Positions 57,392 through 64,000 of a DNA stretch of 64,000 nucleotides are shown here, piece by piece. The number at the start of each line of letters is the position of its first letter. The first letter of the stretch is position 1. This DNA is from Lachnospiraceae bacterium (GTDB lineage: Bacteria > Bacillota > Clostridia > Lachnospirales > Lachnospiraceae): positions 62,001 to 126,000 of the forward strand of contig JAFUPV010000019.1 in NCBI GenBank assembly GCA_017472605.1, in the 5' to 3' direction. The notes under the pieces are model-generated. The model had not been told where the DNA came from. It saw nothing but the letters and a program-made list of their open reading frames with translations, and did no database searches. A program made the position numbers and the translations under genes.

Positions 57392-59376
57392 AGCCGAGTG
57401 AAAAGTATCAGAAACAGTATTTTATGCCGCCGGTCGTCACATACGACTGGGTGAAGAAGGATGCCATTGATAAAGCACCGCTGTGGTGTTCTGTGGACCT
57501 GCGTGATGGAAATCAGGCACTGGTTGAGCCGATGAGTCTGGATGAGAAGGTTGAGTTCTTCAAGCTTCTTGTGGATGTTGGTTTTAAGGAGATCGAGATC
57601 GGTTTCCCGGCTGCATCCGAGACCGAGTATCAGTTCTGCCGTACCCTGATCGAGCGCAACCTGATTCCGGAGGATGTAACGATTCAGGTTCTTACCCAGG
57701 CGAGAGAACATATCATCAAGAAAACCTTTGCTGCATTAAAGGGTGCGCCTCATGCAGTGGTTCATGTTTATAACTCTACTTCCGTTGCTCAGCGTGAGCA
57801 GGTGTTCAAAAAGTCAAAGGAGGAGATTCGGAAGATTGCTGTTGACGGTGCGACTCTTCTGAAGGAGCTGGCGGAGAAGACAGAAGGAAACTTCACCTTC
57901 GAGTACAGTCCGGAAAGCTTCACCGGAACGGAGATGGATTACGCGCTGGAGGTCTGCAATGCAGTTCTGGATGTATGGAAGCCGACTCCGGACAACAAAG
58001 CGATCATCAACCTTCCGGCAACGGTAGAGACGGCAATGCCCCATGTGTTTGCCTGCCAGGTGGAATACATGAGCAAAAACATGAAATACCGCGACGGCGT
58101 TGTGTTAAGCCTTCATCCGCACAATGACCGCGGCTGCGGCGTCAGCGACGCAGAACTTGGTCTGCTGGCCGGAGCGGATCGAATTGAGGGTACGCTGTTT
58201 GGAAACGGTGAGCGTACCGGTAATGTGGACATCATCACCCTTGCCATGAACATGTTCTCCCACGGCGTGGATCCGGAGCTGAATCTGACAGACATGAAGC
58301 ATCTGGTAGAGGTTTATGAGCGTGTGACCGGTATGGTGGTTCATGACCGCCAGCCATATGCAGGAAAGCTGGTGTTCACTGCGTTCTCCGGTTCCCATCA
58401 GGATGCCATTGCCAAGGGCATTGCCTGGAGAGAGGCGGGAAAGAGCTCCATGTGGAACGTTCCGTATCTGCCGATCGACCCGAAGGATGTGGGCCGGACC
58501 TACGATTCCGATGTCATCCGCATCAACAGCCAGTCCGGAAAGGGCGGTGTCAGCTACATTCTCAAGACCAATTTCGGCTTGAGTCTGCCGGAAAACATGA
58601 GAGAAGAGGTTGGCTATACGGTCAAGGATGTTTCCGACAAGGAGCATAAGGAGCTGACCCCGGCTGTTGTTTACCAGATCTTTGAGGACAATTACATCAA
58701 TCCGAAGAACGTGTTCCAGGTGATAGAGTGCCACTTTAAGCAGGAAAATGGAATTGTTGCCAATGCAACCCTTCATCACTGCGAACATAATCAGGTGGTT
58801 ACCGGAACCGGTAACGGCCGTCTGGATGCAGTGAGCAACGCAATTAAGAGCTATTTTAATGTCAGCTATGAGCTGAGCTTCTATGAAGAGCATTCGCTGA
58901 CCAAGGGAAGTTCGTCCAAGGCGGTTGCCTATGTTGGCGTTGTCAGCAACGGAAGACGCTACTGGGGTGTCGGCATTGATAACGATATCATCAAGGCTTC
59001 CATTGAAGCCCTTGCAGTTGCGGTAAATAAGGTGGAAGAGATTCAGAATGCCCAGTTTGCCCGGGACAAAAGAATGGTTGAGATCATGAACTACATTCAG
59101 GCAAACTACCTGAACGTAACTCTGGAGAGCCTGTCCGACAAGTTCTACCTGTCAAAGCCGTATCTGTCCAAATACATCAAGGAAAAATCCGGCATGACCT
59201 TTGGTGAGCTGGTGAAGAAGGTTCGTTTGAAGAAGGCAAAGACACTGCTTAAGAGCAGCTCTATGACCGTGGAAAGCATCGCGCTTTCGGTTGGTTACCA
59301 GAACGTCGAGCATTTCAACCGACTGTTCAAAAAGGCGTTCCAGATGACACCGGTTCAGTATCGGAATCAGAAATAA
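57388..59376 (+). CDS. leuA: 2-isopropylmalate synthase fused to a C-terminal AraC-type DNA-binding domain
   Basis: The 662-residue protein starts as a type-2 LeuA of normal length (about 1-556). SVDLRDGNQALVEPMSLDEK (about 36) holds catalytic Arg/Asp, GFKEIEIGFPAASETEY follows, and LHPHNDRGCGVSDAELGLLA with LFGNGERTGNVD supplies metal His and Asn. The leucine-sensing LeuA dimer region lies at about 425-556. Without a stop it continues into a complete AraC/XylS double helix-turn-helix (about 560-660): LESLSDKFYLSKPYLSKYIK with EKSGMTFGELVKKVRLKKAK, then ESIALSVGYQNVEHFNRLFK with KAFQMTPVQYRNQK. The synthase condenses acetyl-CoA and 2-ketoisovalerate in leucine synthesis. The fused domain could make it a leucine-responsive regulator. 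No other leu gene follows. Confidence 0.92.
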   Translation: MKPSEKYQKQYFMPPVVTYDWVKKDAIDKAPLWCSVDLRDGNQALVEPMSLDEKVEFFKLLVDVGFKEIEIGFPAASETEYQFCRTLIERNLIPEDVTIQVLTQAREHIIKKTFAALKGAPHAVVHVYNSTSVAQREQVFKKSKEEIRKIAVDGATLLKELAEKTEGNFTFEYSPESFTGTEMDYALEVCNAVLDVWKPTPDNKAIINLPATVETAMPHVFACQVEYMSKNMKYRDGVVLSLHPHNDRGCGVSDAELGLLAGADRIEGTLFGNGERTGNVDIITLAMNMFSHGVDPELNLTDMKHLVEVYERVTGMVVHDRQPYAGKLVFTAFSGSHQDAIAKGIAWREAGKSSMWNVPYLPIDPKDVGRTYDSDVIRINSQSGKGGVSYILKTNFGLSLPENMREEVGYTVKDVSDKEHKELTPAVVYQIFEDNYINPKNVFQVIECHFKQENGIVANATLHHCEHNQVVTGTGNGRLDAVSNAIKSYFNVSYELSFYEEHSLTKGSSSKAVAYVGVVSNGRRYWGVGIDNDIIKASIEALAVAVNKVEEIQNAQFARDKRMVEIMNYIQANYLNVTLESLSDKFYLSKPYLSKYIKEKSGMTFGELVKKVRLKKAKTLLKSSSMTVESIALSVGYQNVEHFNRLFKKAFQMTPVQYRNQK

Positions 59377-59425
59377 GAAATAGAAGTGAAAATCAGAATT
59401 TGAATTCGTAATCAGAAATAGAAAT

Positions 59426-59530
59426 AAAAAAACTCCGGCAAGTACGCAGAGAAATGAAATGCCTCCCAAAAGTCAGACCTGAAATCTGACGATTGGGAGG
59501 CAGGTTCAACATGTACTTGCTGGAGTTTTT
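59426..59530. terminator. Nested three-stem terminator between convergent genes
   Basis: The outer stem AAACTCCGGCAAGTAC / GTACTTGCTGGAGTTT (one G-U) encloses GCCTCCCAA / TTGGGAGGC, which encloses GTCAGA / TCTGAC. A-rich and T-rich flanks give a terminator in both directions, for leuA and for the opposing epimerase gene. Confidence 0.85.
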
Positions 59531-59625
59531 CTGTTCAGGTTCCTGATCCGGGTGAACGGGTGGTGACAAATCGGTTCCGATCGTTTGCACAATCAGCCGG
59601 AATCCTGGTGACCCATCCGCTGGCT

Positions 59626-60720
59626 TTACAGATACCGGATTTTTCCTTCCTCAATTCCCTTAATACCAAGACCTGGTTCATCGGAAACGGTGATCAGCTG
59701 CTCGTTGAACACAGCACCGCCGAGGATCGGATCCTCTTTACAGAGTACCGGTCCGTCCAGATCGATCTTGGTGATGATCTGCTTTGCGCAGGCCAGGTGG
59801 ACGGCGGCATTTACGCTGATTTTTGCTTCCAGCATGCAGCCGATCATGCATTCAACGCCGTAGACCTCAGCGGCGGAAGCGATCTTCAGCGCATTGTAAA
59901 GGCCGCCGCATTTCATCAGCTTGATGTTGATCAGGTCCGCTGCACCCATCTGCATGATTTTCAGGGCATCCTCCGGGGAGAAGACGCTTTCATCTGCAAG
60001 CACAGGAACGTAGGAACGCTCGGTAACATATTTCAGACCATCGAAATCATGGGCTTTGACCGGCTGTTCTACAAATTCGATGTCCAGACCGCGTTCCTGC
60101 ATGCCGTTCAGGATGCGGACTGCTTCCTTCGGTGTCCAGCCCTGGTTTGCATCAATGCGGATCAACGTGCTTGCCGGAACGGCCTGACGGATGGCAGAGA
60201 GACGGGCAATGTCTTTCTCCGGTTCCTTTCCGACCTTCACTTTCAGACAGTCATAGCCGCGCTCAATCGCGTTCATGGCATCGCGAACCATCTCGTCCGG
60301 ATCATTGACACTGATGGTGATGTCGGTTGTGATGGATTTTCTTGCGCCGCCCATCATTTTATAGACAGGAATCTTGTACAGCTGTCCGTACAGATCCCAG
60401 AGTGCCATGTCAACTGCCGCTTTTGCGCTGGTATTTTTGACAATGCAGTTCTGCAGGGCAATCATCAGATCTTCAAAATCATCCACATCGCGTCCAATCA
60501 GCGTCTTTTTCACATGATCATTTACTGCACCGATGATTGCGCCGGTGGTATCGCCGGTAATCACTCCGGTAGGCGGAGCCTCTCCATAGCCAACGGCACC
60601 GGTATCCGTGTGGATCTCAACAATCACATCTTCTACGCTGCTGACGGACCGAAGCGCCGTTTTGAACGGAACACGCAGCGGAACGGAAATCATACCCAAA
60701 CGAATGTCTGTTATTCTCAT
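59626..60720 (-). CDS. Dipeptide epimerase (L-Ala-D/L-Glu epimerase family, enolase superfamily)
   Basis: The start is the ATG at 60720 with GGAGGATAAGG upstream; open sequence before it has no binding site. The 364-residue protein has the enolase-superfamily capping domain (1-120) and barrel with the acid/base Lys pair K-x-K in CLKVKVGKEPEK (about 165), metal ligands in LIRIDANQGW, IEFVEQPV and PVLADES, and the opposing Lys in INIKLMKCGG. This pattern fits L-Ala-D/L-Glu-type dipeptide epimerases, which recycle murein peptides. It is 83 bases downstream of an XRE gene on the same strand. Confidence 0.9.
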   Translation of the reverse strand: MRITDIRLGMISVPLRVPFKTALRSVSSVEDVIVEIHTDTGAVGYGEAPPTGVITGDTTGAIIGAVNDHVKKTLIGRDVDDFEDLMIALQNCIVKNTSAKAAVDMALWDLYGQLYKIPVYKMMGGARKSITTDITISVNDPDEMVRDAMNAIERGYDCLKVKVGKEPEKDIARLSAIRQAVPASTLIRIDANQGWTPKEAVRILNGMQERGLDIEFVEQPVKAHDFDGLKYVTERSYVPVLADESVFSPEDALKIMQMGAADLINIKLMKCGGLYNALKIASAAEVYGVECMIGCMLEAKISVNAAVHLACAKQIITKIDLDGPVLCKEDPILGGAVFNEQLITVSDEPGLGIKGIEEGKIRYL

Positions 60721-60803
60721 AATCCTTATCCTCCACTTAAGAAATGCAACTGGCTGCATCATGGAGACGGATGAAACACCGGATCTGTCAGATGCCTTCG
60801 CAG

Positions 60804-61232
60804 TTACTGGCAATTGCTTACCACTTTCTTCATTGTACACAGTTCGTTGGAATTTGTAAAGTTAATCTGCGTGCTGGGACCGGAATTCGTGGAGATCCGG
60901 ACGGACAGACTGATCGAAGAATCCACATCGGTTACAAACGTATCGGAATCCAGTGCTGCGATCAGACGAATCAGGGATTTTCCGTTGACACTGCAGAGGC
61001 GATACTGTTCCAACAGCTGAAATTCCGGTTCACAGGCGGAATTCTGAAGAAACGAGTCAATCGTGAGATTCAAAGCGCGGCAGAGAGCAACAACGGTACC
61101 GAGTCGGGGATTTCTGGCCTTTCGGTACATTAAGTTACGGATGGTTTCCAGTGGAACACCGGAACGGGAAGAGAGGTCTTCCATTGTGATTCTTCGTCTG
61201 GTTAGCTGGTTTCGCAGTTGCTCGCTGATCAT
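60804..61232 (-). CDS. XRE-family transcriptional regulator
   Basis: The 142-residue protein has a helix-turn-helix domain at about 5-62 (RRRITMEDLSSRSGVPLETI, then RNLMYRKARNPRLGTVVALC) and a C-terminal part of about 75 residues without a recognised fold. An AAGGAG site lies about 12 bases from the ATG. It is probably transcribed together with the dipeptide epimerase and may control it. The region 61233-61464 upstream is very A+T-rich, contains no gene that I can support and should hold its promoter. Confidence 0.85.
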   Translation of the reverse strand: MISEQLRNQLTRRRITMEDLSSRSGVPLETIRNLMYRKARNPRLGTVVALCRALNLTIDSFLQNSACEPEFQLLEQYRLCSVNGKSLIRLIAALDSDTFVTDVDSSISLSVRISTNSGPSTQINFTNSNELCTMKKVVSNCQ

Positions 61233-61464
61233 GGTATTTATACTCCTTTATATATCTTTTGCGTATTCGGGTCATTTGTCTGGATTAAAGGTTAAATATG
61301 GCTTATTACAATATATATTATATCACGTATTTTCTATGGTACAAGCGTATAAATGTATATATTTTGAAAGGAAAATTAGCTATTTTGCCGATGTTCTCCG
61401 GGATTTGGCGAAAGAAAACAGAAAACGTGTCAGATAAGACATTCTAAAAATGGCATATGTGATA

Positions 61465-61511
61465 TTTACGGGTCAGACGATCCATTTTATAATTGCATCA
61501 TGCCTGTCGAA
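61465..61511 (+). promoter_or_regulatory. Promoter and candidate 0A box of the Spo0A-like gene
   Basis: TTTACG (61465-61470), 17 bases, TATAAT (61488-61493). A TGTCGAA heptamer, the core of the Spo0A-binding box, lies at 61505-61511, about where transcription should start. A 7-base match is expected by chance several times per window, so the box is tentative. Confidence 0.5.
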
Positions 61512-61583
61512 AAAGGCGAAAACCAGAATAACATGCAAAAGAGAATGACGGGCATGAGAAAAACACAGCAGGAGGATGATACA

Positions 61584-62048
61584 ATGTTTCAGATTTCAGA
61601 AGGAATTAAGGGCGTTCACATTATTGGGGTATTTGAGAACCGGGAATCTCTGGACCGTTTGCTGAGTACCTGTCCAATCAATCCGCGCAGCCGCTATGTG
61701 CTGATGGAAGTCGGACTGGATCGGGAAACGGTGCAGGATGTTCTGGCAGGACTTGGAATCAGCGGAACGCTGGCAGGTGCCCAGTATCTGCATGATGCGG
61801 TCACAATTGCGATGGATGACTTTGAGATGATTGAGCGGATTACAAAGCTGATGTATCCGCGCATTGCGAAGATGCATGGGACGACGGCGACCCGGGTGGA
61901 GCGTGCGATCCGTGTTGCAATTGAAAAATCATGGAATGAGGCGGATCCGGAGTATCGAAAGAAGGTATTCGGCATGATTGGCGGGCCGAAACAGGAACGT
62001 CCGACGAATACCGAGTATATTGCAACGATTGTACGCTATCTGAAGTAA
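61584..62048 (+). CDS. Receiver-less Spo0A-type DNA-binding protein
   Basis: The start at 61584 has GGAGG 8 bases upstream and lies after the predicted transcription start near 61500. The 154-residue protein carries the Spo0A C-terminal effector domain (about 48-154): TLAGAQYLHDAVTIAMDDFE, RITKLMYPRIAKMHGTTATR with VERAIRVAIEKSW, and ERPTNTEYIATIVRYLK, all strongly Spo0A-like. The usual 120-residue phosphoreceiver is replaced by a 45-residue N-terminus (MFQISEGIKGVHIIGVFENR) of unknown fold. Canonical Spo0A is therefore presumably elsewhere in the genome, and this would be a paralogue not controlled by phosphorylation. Confidence 0.9.
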   Translation: MFQISEGIKGVHIIGVFENRESLDRLLSTCPINPRSRYVLMEVGLDRETVQDVLAGLGISGTLAGAQYLHDAVTIAMDDFEMIERITKLMYPRIAKMHGTTATRVERAIRVAIEKSWNEADPEYRKKVFGMIGGPKQERPTNTEYIATIVRYLK

Positions 62049-62163
62049 TGAATCGGAGAAGAGGAAAAACAGAATCGGTCTGAGGTTGCGGAAAACGGCT
62101 GCTGTGACGGCATATTCGTAACGAATGCGCATACATATATAGACAAGAACCAATTGCGGGGGA

Positions 62164-62694
62164 ATGATGGAATATCTGGTGTCCGCATCTGCCGGAATGA
62201 TTCCGGCTGTCATTCTGATTCTTACCGGGTATGGCGTGATAAAACGTGTTTCGGTTTACGACAGTTTTGTGCGGGGCGCGAAACAGGGACTGAAAACAGT
62301 AACAGAAGTGTGTCCGACACTGATCGGGCTGATGACAGGAGTGGGCGTGCTGCGTGCCGGAGGATTTCTTGATTTTCTGGCAGCCACGCTCGCTCCTGTT
62401 GCTGAAATGGTGCATGTACCGGAACCGCTTGTGCCGGTTACTATTGTCCGGATGTTTTCTTCATCGGCGGCGACCGGCCTGATCCTTGATCTGTTTGAAG
62501 TCTACGGACCGGACAGTCTGATCGGTTTCATGGCATCCGTGAGCAATTCCTGTACGGAAACGGTGTTTTATACCATGTCCGTTTACTTCATGGCAGCAGG
62601 CGTGAAAAAGACACGGTGGACACTGGCGGGAGCTCTCCTCGCTACTGCGGCCGGGATTGCGGCAAGTGTGGTGCTTACATACTGGATGAATTAA
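62164..62694 (+). CDS. spmB: Spore maturation protein B-like membrane protein
   Basis: The 176-residue protein has five hydrophobic segments and the nucleoside-recognition (Gate) domain typical of SpmB: SFVRGAKQGLKTVTEVCPTL (about 36), PVTIVRMFSSSAATGLILDL (about 94) and VSNSCTETVFYTMSVYFMAA (about 123). SpmA and SpmB are needed for spore core dehydration in Bacillus. In many species spmA directly precedes spmB; here the gap before it (62049-62163) is only 115 bases and has no spmA. Start ATG at 62164 or 62167, with GGGGGAA upstream. Confidence 0.93.
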   Translation: MMEYLVSASAGMIPAVILILTGYGVIKRVSVYDSFVRGAKQGLKTVTEVCPTLIGLMTGVGVLRAGGFLDFLAATLAPVAEMVHVPEPLVPVTIVRMFSSSAATGLILDLFEVYGPDSLIGFMASVSNSCTETVFYTMSVYFMAAGVKKTRWTLAGALLATAAGIAASVVLTYWMN

Positions 62695-62758
62695 GAAAAA
62701 AGTAAGAAATACGGGCTTTTTTGAAGAAGTTGAAATAAAATCGTATGATAACCGGTAA

Positions 62759-62786
62759 TGACAAAGCGTGATCTTTCTGCTATAAT
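62759..62786 (+). promoter_or_regulatory. Promoter of the GLUG-repeat surface protein gene
   Basis: TGACAA (62759-62764), 16 bases, TATAAT (62781-62786), about 77 bases before the start codon. A weak AAAAAAG/CTTTTTT hairpin after spmB (62697-62722) may end the previous transcript. Confidence 0.65.
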
Positions 62787-62862
62787 GATAGTAACAAAAA
62801 ACGAATTACGACGGACTTGTGTCCGGAGCTTTTTTCTGTAGTGACAGTAAGGAGGAACGCAG

Positions 62863-64000
62863 ATGAGAAAACGGGAAAGAAAGATTGGGATGGCGCTGTT
62901 GATGGTTTCCTGCATGGTGGGAAATCTGCTTGTGCCGGCAGCTGCGTCTGAAAGTGGCAGTGAGGGAACCTGCGGTGTTTGCGGTTTGACGTTTACAGAT
63001 GGTTTTTGCATGACAGATCTGCTGAGTGAGGGCGGACTGGACGTGCCGGAACTGACCGTGAATCCGGATCTTGGCGGGGTATCGTCCTATGCAATTGAAA
63101 ATGCAGGACAGCTTGCCTGGTTCGCAAAAGGGGTGAACAGCAATACATTGCAGACGCAGAATGCGCATCTGACTGCGGATATCGACTGGACATCGATTTC
63201 CATGTACTTAAAGTGGGAGCCGATCGGTTCCTATATTGAATCTGTTTCTGAAGTACCTTATCAGGGAACCTTCGATGGAAACGGCTATGTGATCTCCAAT
63301 GTTGTGATTGAAGATAAGCTGGATGGAAGCATCCCGGCACTCTTTGGTGAAATTGGAAACGGTGCAAAGGTTATGGAACTGGGACTGGAAACGATTTCCG
63401 TAAAATCCCAGGCGGCAAGGACTGCAGTGCTGGCCGGAAACAATCTGGGACAGATTGCGGACTGCTATATTCTTGATTCGACGGTAACCGTTTCAGCGAG
63501 CGAAGTGACCGCTGCAGACATTGCGTCTATTAACAACGGAAGCATCACCAACTGTTTCAGCGATACCGTGTTCAAAGCCGGAACGCTGGCAGACGGAACG
63601 ACAGCTTCTTACTATGTGATGCCGATTTTTGGTGAAAACCGGATGGCAGCGGATGCAATTAAGAACAACTACTATCTGGAGCAGATCCAGGAGAACGGAA
63701 AAGAGCCGACAGTGACCGTTTTGGAGCAGGCAGACTCTGTGACGGCTGAGGAGTATAAGAGCGGAAGCGTTGCTTACGATCTGAACAACGGAAGAACACC
63801 TGCTGTGTTTGGTCAGGATCTGGCTCTGCAGCCGGACGGAACGCTGAAAGAGCTTGGACTGATCCGCTATTACGAGACAGACGATACCGGCGCCTATGTG
63901 ACCGACGGTGAGCCGCTTTACAAGGTAACACTGGACTATGCAGCGGCTGAGACGGCGGATTATTCCTTCTATTCCAATGAGGTACTGGCATTTGCAAATC
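62863..64000 (+). CDS. Large secreted GLUG-motif surface protein, 3' end outside window
   Basis: An ATG at 62863 behind GGAGG opens a frame that runs off the window after 379 codons. A signal peptide (residues 1 to about 28, KIGMALLMVSCMVGNLLVPA) precedes a short Cys-containing segment (CGVCGLTFTDGFC). A beta-helix-like region follows with YAIENAGQLAWFAKGVNS, LTADIDWTSISM, GTFDGNGYVISNVVI and GLETISVKSQAARTAVLAGN, the pattern of GLUG-type proteins of the Firmicutes cell surface. Such proteins are often over 1,000 residues with repeat and anchor domains, which cannot be seen here. A role in adhesion or matrix binding is inference. Confidence 0.85.
   Translation, partial: MRKRERKIGMALLMVSCMVGNLLVPAAASESGSEGTCGVCGLTFTDGFCMTDLLSEGGLDVPELTVNPDLGGVSSYAIENAGQLAWFAKGVNSNTLQTQNAHLTADIDWTSISMYLKWEPIGSYIESVSEVPYQGTFDGNGYVISNVVIEDKLDGSIPALFGEIGNGAKVMELGLETISVKSQAARTAVLAGNNLGQIADCYILDSTVTVSASEVTAADIASINNGSITNCFSDTVFKAGTLADGTTASYYVMPIFGENRMAADAIKNNYYLEQIQENGKEPTVTVLEQADSVTAEEYKSGSVAYDLNNGRTPAVFGQDLALQPDGTLKELGLIRYYETDDTGAYVTDGEPLYKVTLDYAAAETADYSFYSNEVLAFAN

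Noticed and set aside
57226-57711. Minus-strand frame crossing the leuA start and leader
   Set aside because: It overlaps the LeuA coding start, has no ribosome binding site and no family signature; its last part merely mirrors the leader frame.

Overview
The window looks like a chromosomal segment of a spore-forming gut Clostridium relative, most likely a Lachnospiraceae member. The reasons are: LplB/LplC/LplA-type oligosaccharide ABC transporters under membrane-bound AraC regulators, a mid-range G+C, strong GGAGG-type ribosome binding sites, cytosolic CAZymes without signal peptides, and sporulation genes (a Spo0A-type DNA-binding domain and SpmB). No rRNA, tRNA, CRISPR array, prophage or recognisable insertion sequence was seen.

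1-8.0 kb: a glycan import module. It holds a partial YesL-like (DUF624) gene, two permeases, a TIM-barrel sugar isomerase, a divergent AraC-type membrane sensor and a solute-binding protein with a clear promoter and AraC-like direct repeats upstream. 8.0-22.9 kb: a same-strand polysaccharide-degradation operon with two heparinase II/III-like proteins, remnants of a GH43 and of a nucleoside hydrolase, GH127, GH88, GH31 and a URO-D-family protein. It probably continues from the solute-binding-protein transcript through a UUCG-loop terminator. Several proteins here carry tandem-repeat, low-complexity insertions.

23-26.7 kb: a convergent LytTR response regulator / GHKL sensor kinase pair and an orphan Sfp-type phosphopantetheinyl transferase. 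26.8-37.2 kb: a second glycan region with an AraC regulator plus GH78 on the minus strand, then a decayed plus-strand cluster (5'-truncated binding protein, 3'-truncated GH78 joined out of frame to a 5'-truncated MGH1/GH63-like gene), and an intact GH95. 37.2-46.3 kb: an Rpn-family nuclease, SGNH esterase, metallophosphoesterase, an epimerase-like SDR, MnmM, a GH113-like glycosidase, a secreted alkaline phosphatase and a YibE/F membrane protein.

46.4-57 kb: mostly housekeeping and regulation. It holds an XRE regulator with six C-terminal repeats, a second XRE protein, a flotillin, an unknown membrane protein, a methyltransferase, Hsp33, a repeat-domain lipoprotein, an ECF sigma/anti-sigma pair, MTA/SAH nucleosidase and a small alarmone synthetase. 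57-64 kb: 2-isopropylmalate synthase fused to a C-terminal AraC-type DNA-binding domain (the most striking item), a dipeptide epimerase with an XRE regulator, a receiver-less Spo0A-type protein, SpmB and the start of a large GLUG-repeat surface protein.

The main leads are the LeuA-AraC fusion, the recurrent in-frame tandem-repeat insertions (including one lying just beyond the GH88 stop codon), a hairpin that seems to bridge the Shine-Dalgarno and start of the flotillin gene, the receiver-less Spo0A paralogue, and several genes joined or shortened by deletion. The last group could be real decay or, if this is a metagenome assembly, an assembly artefact.
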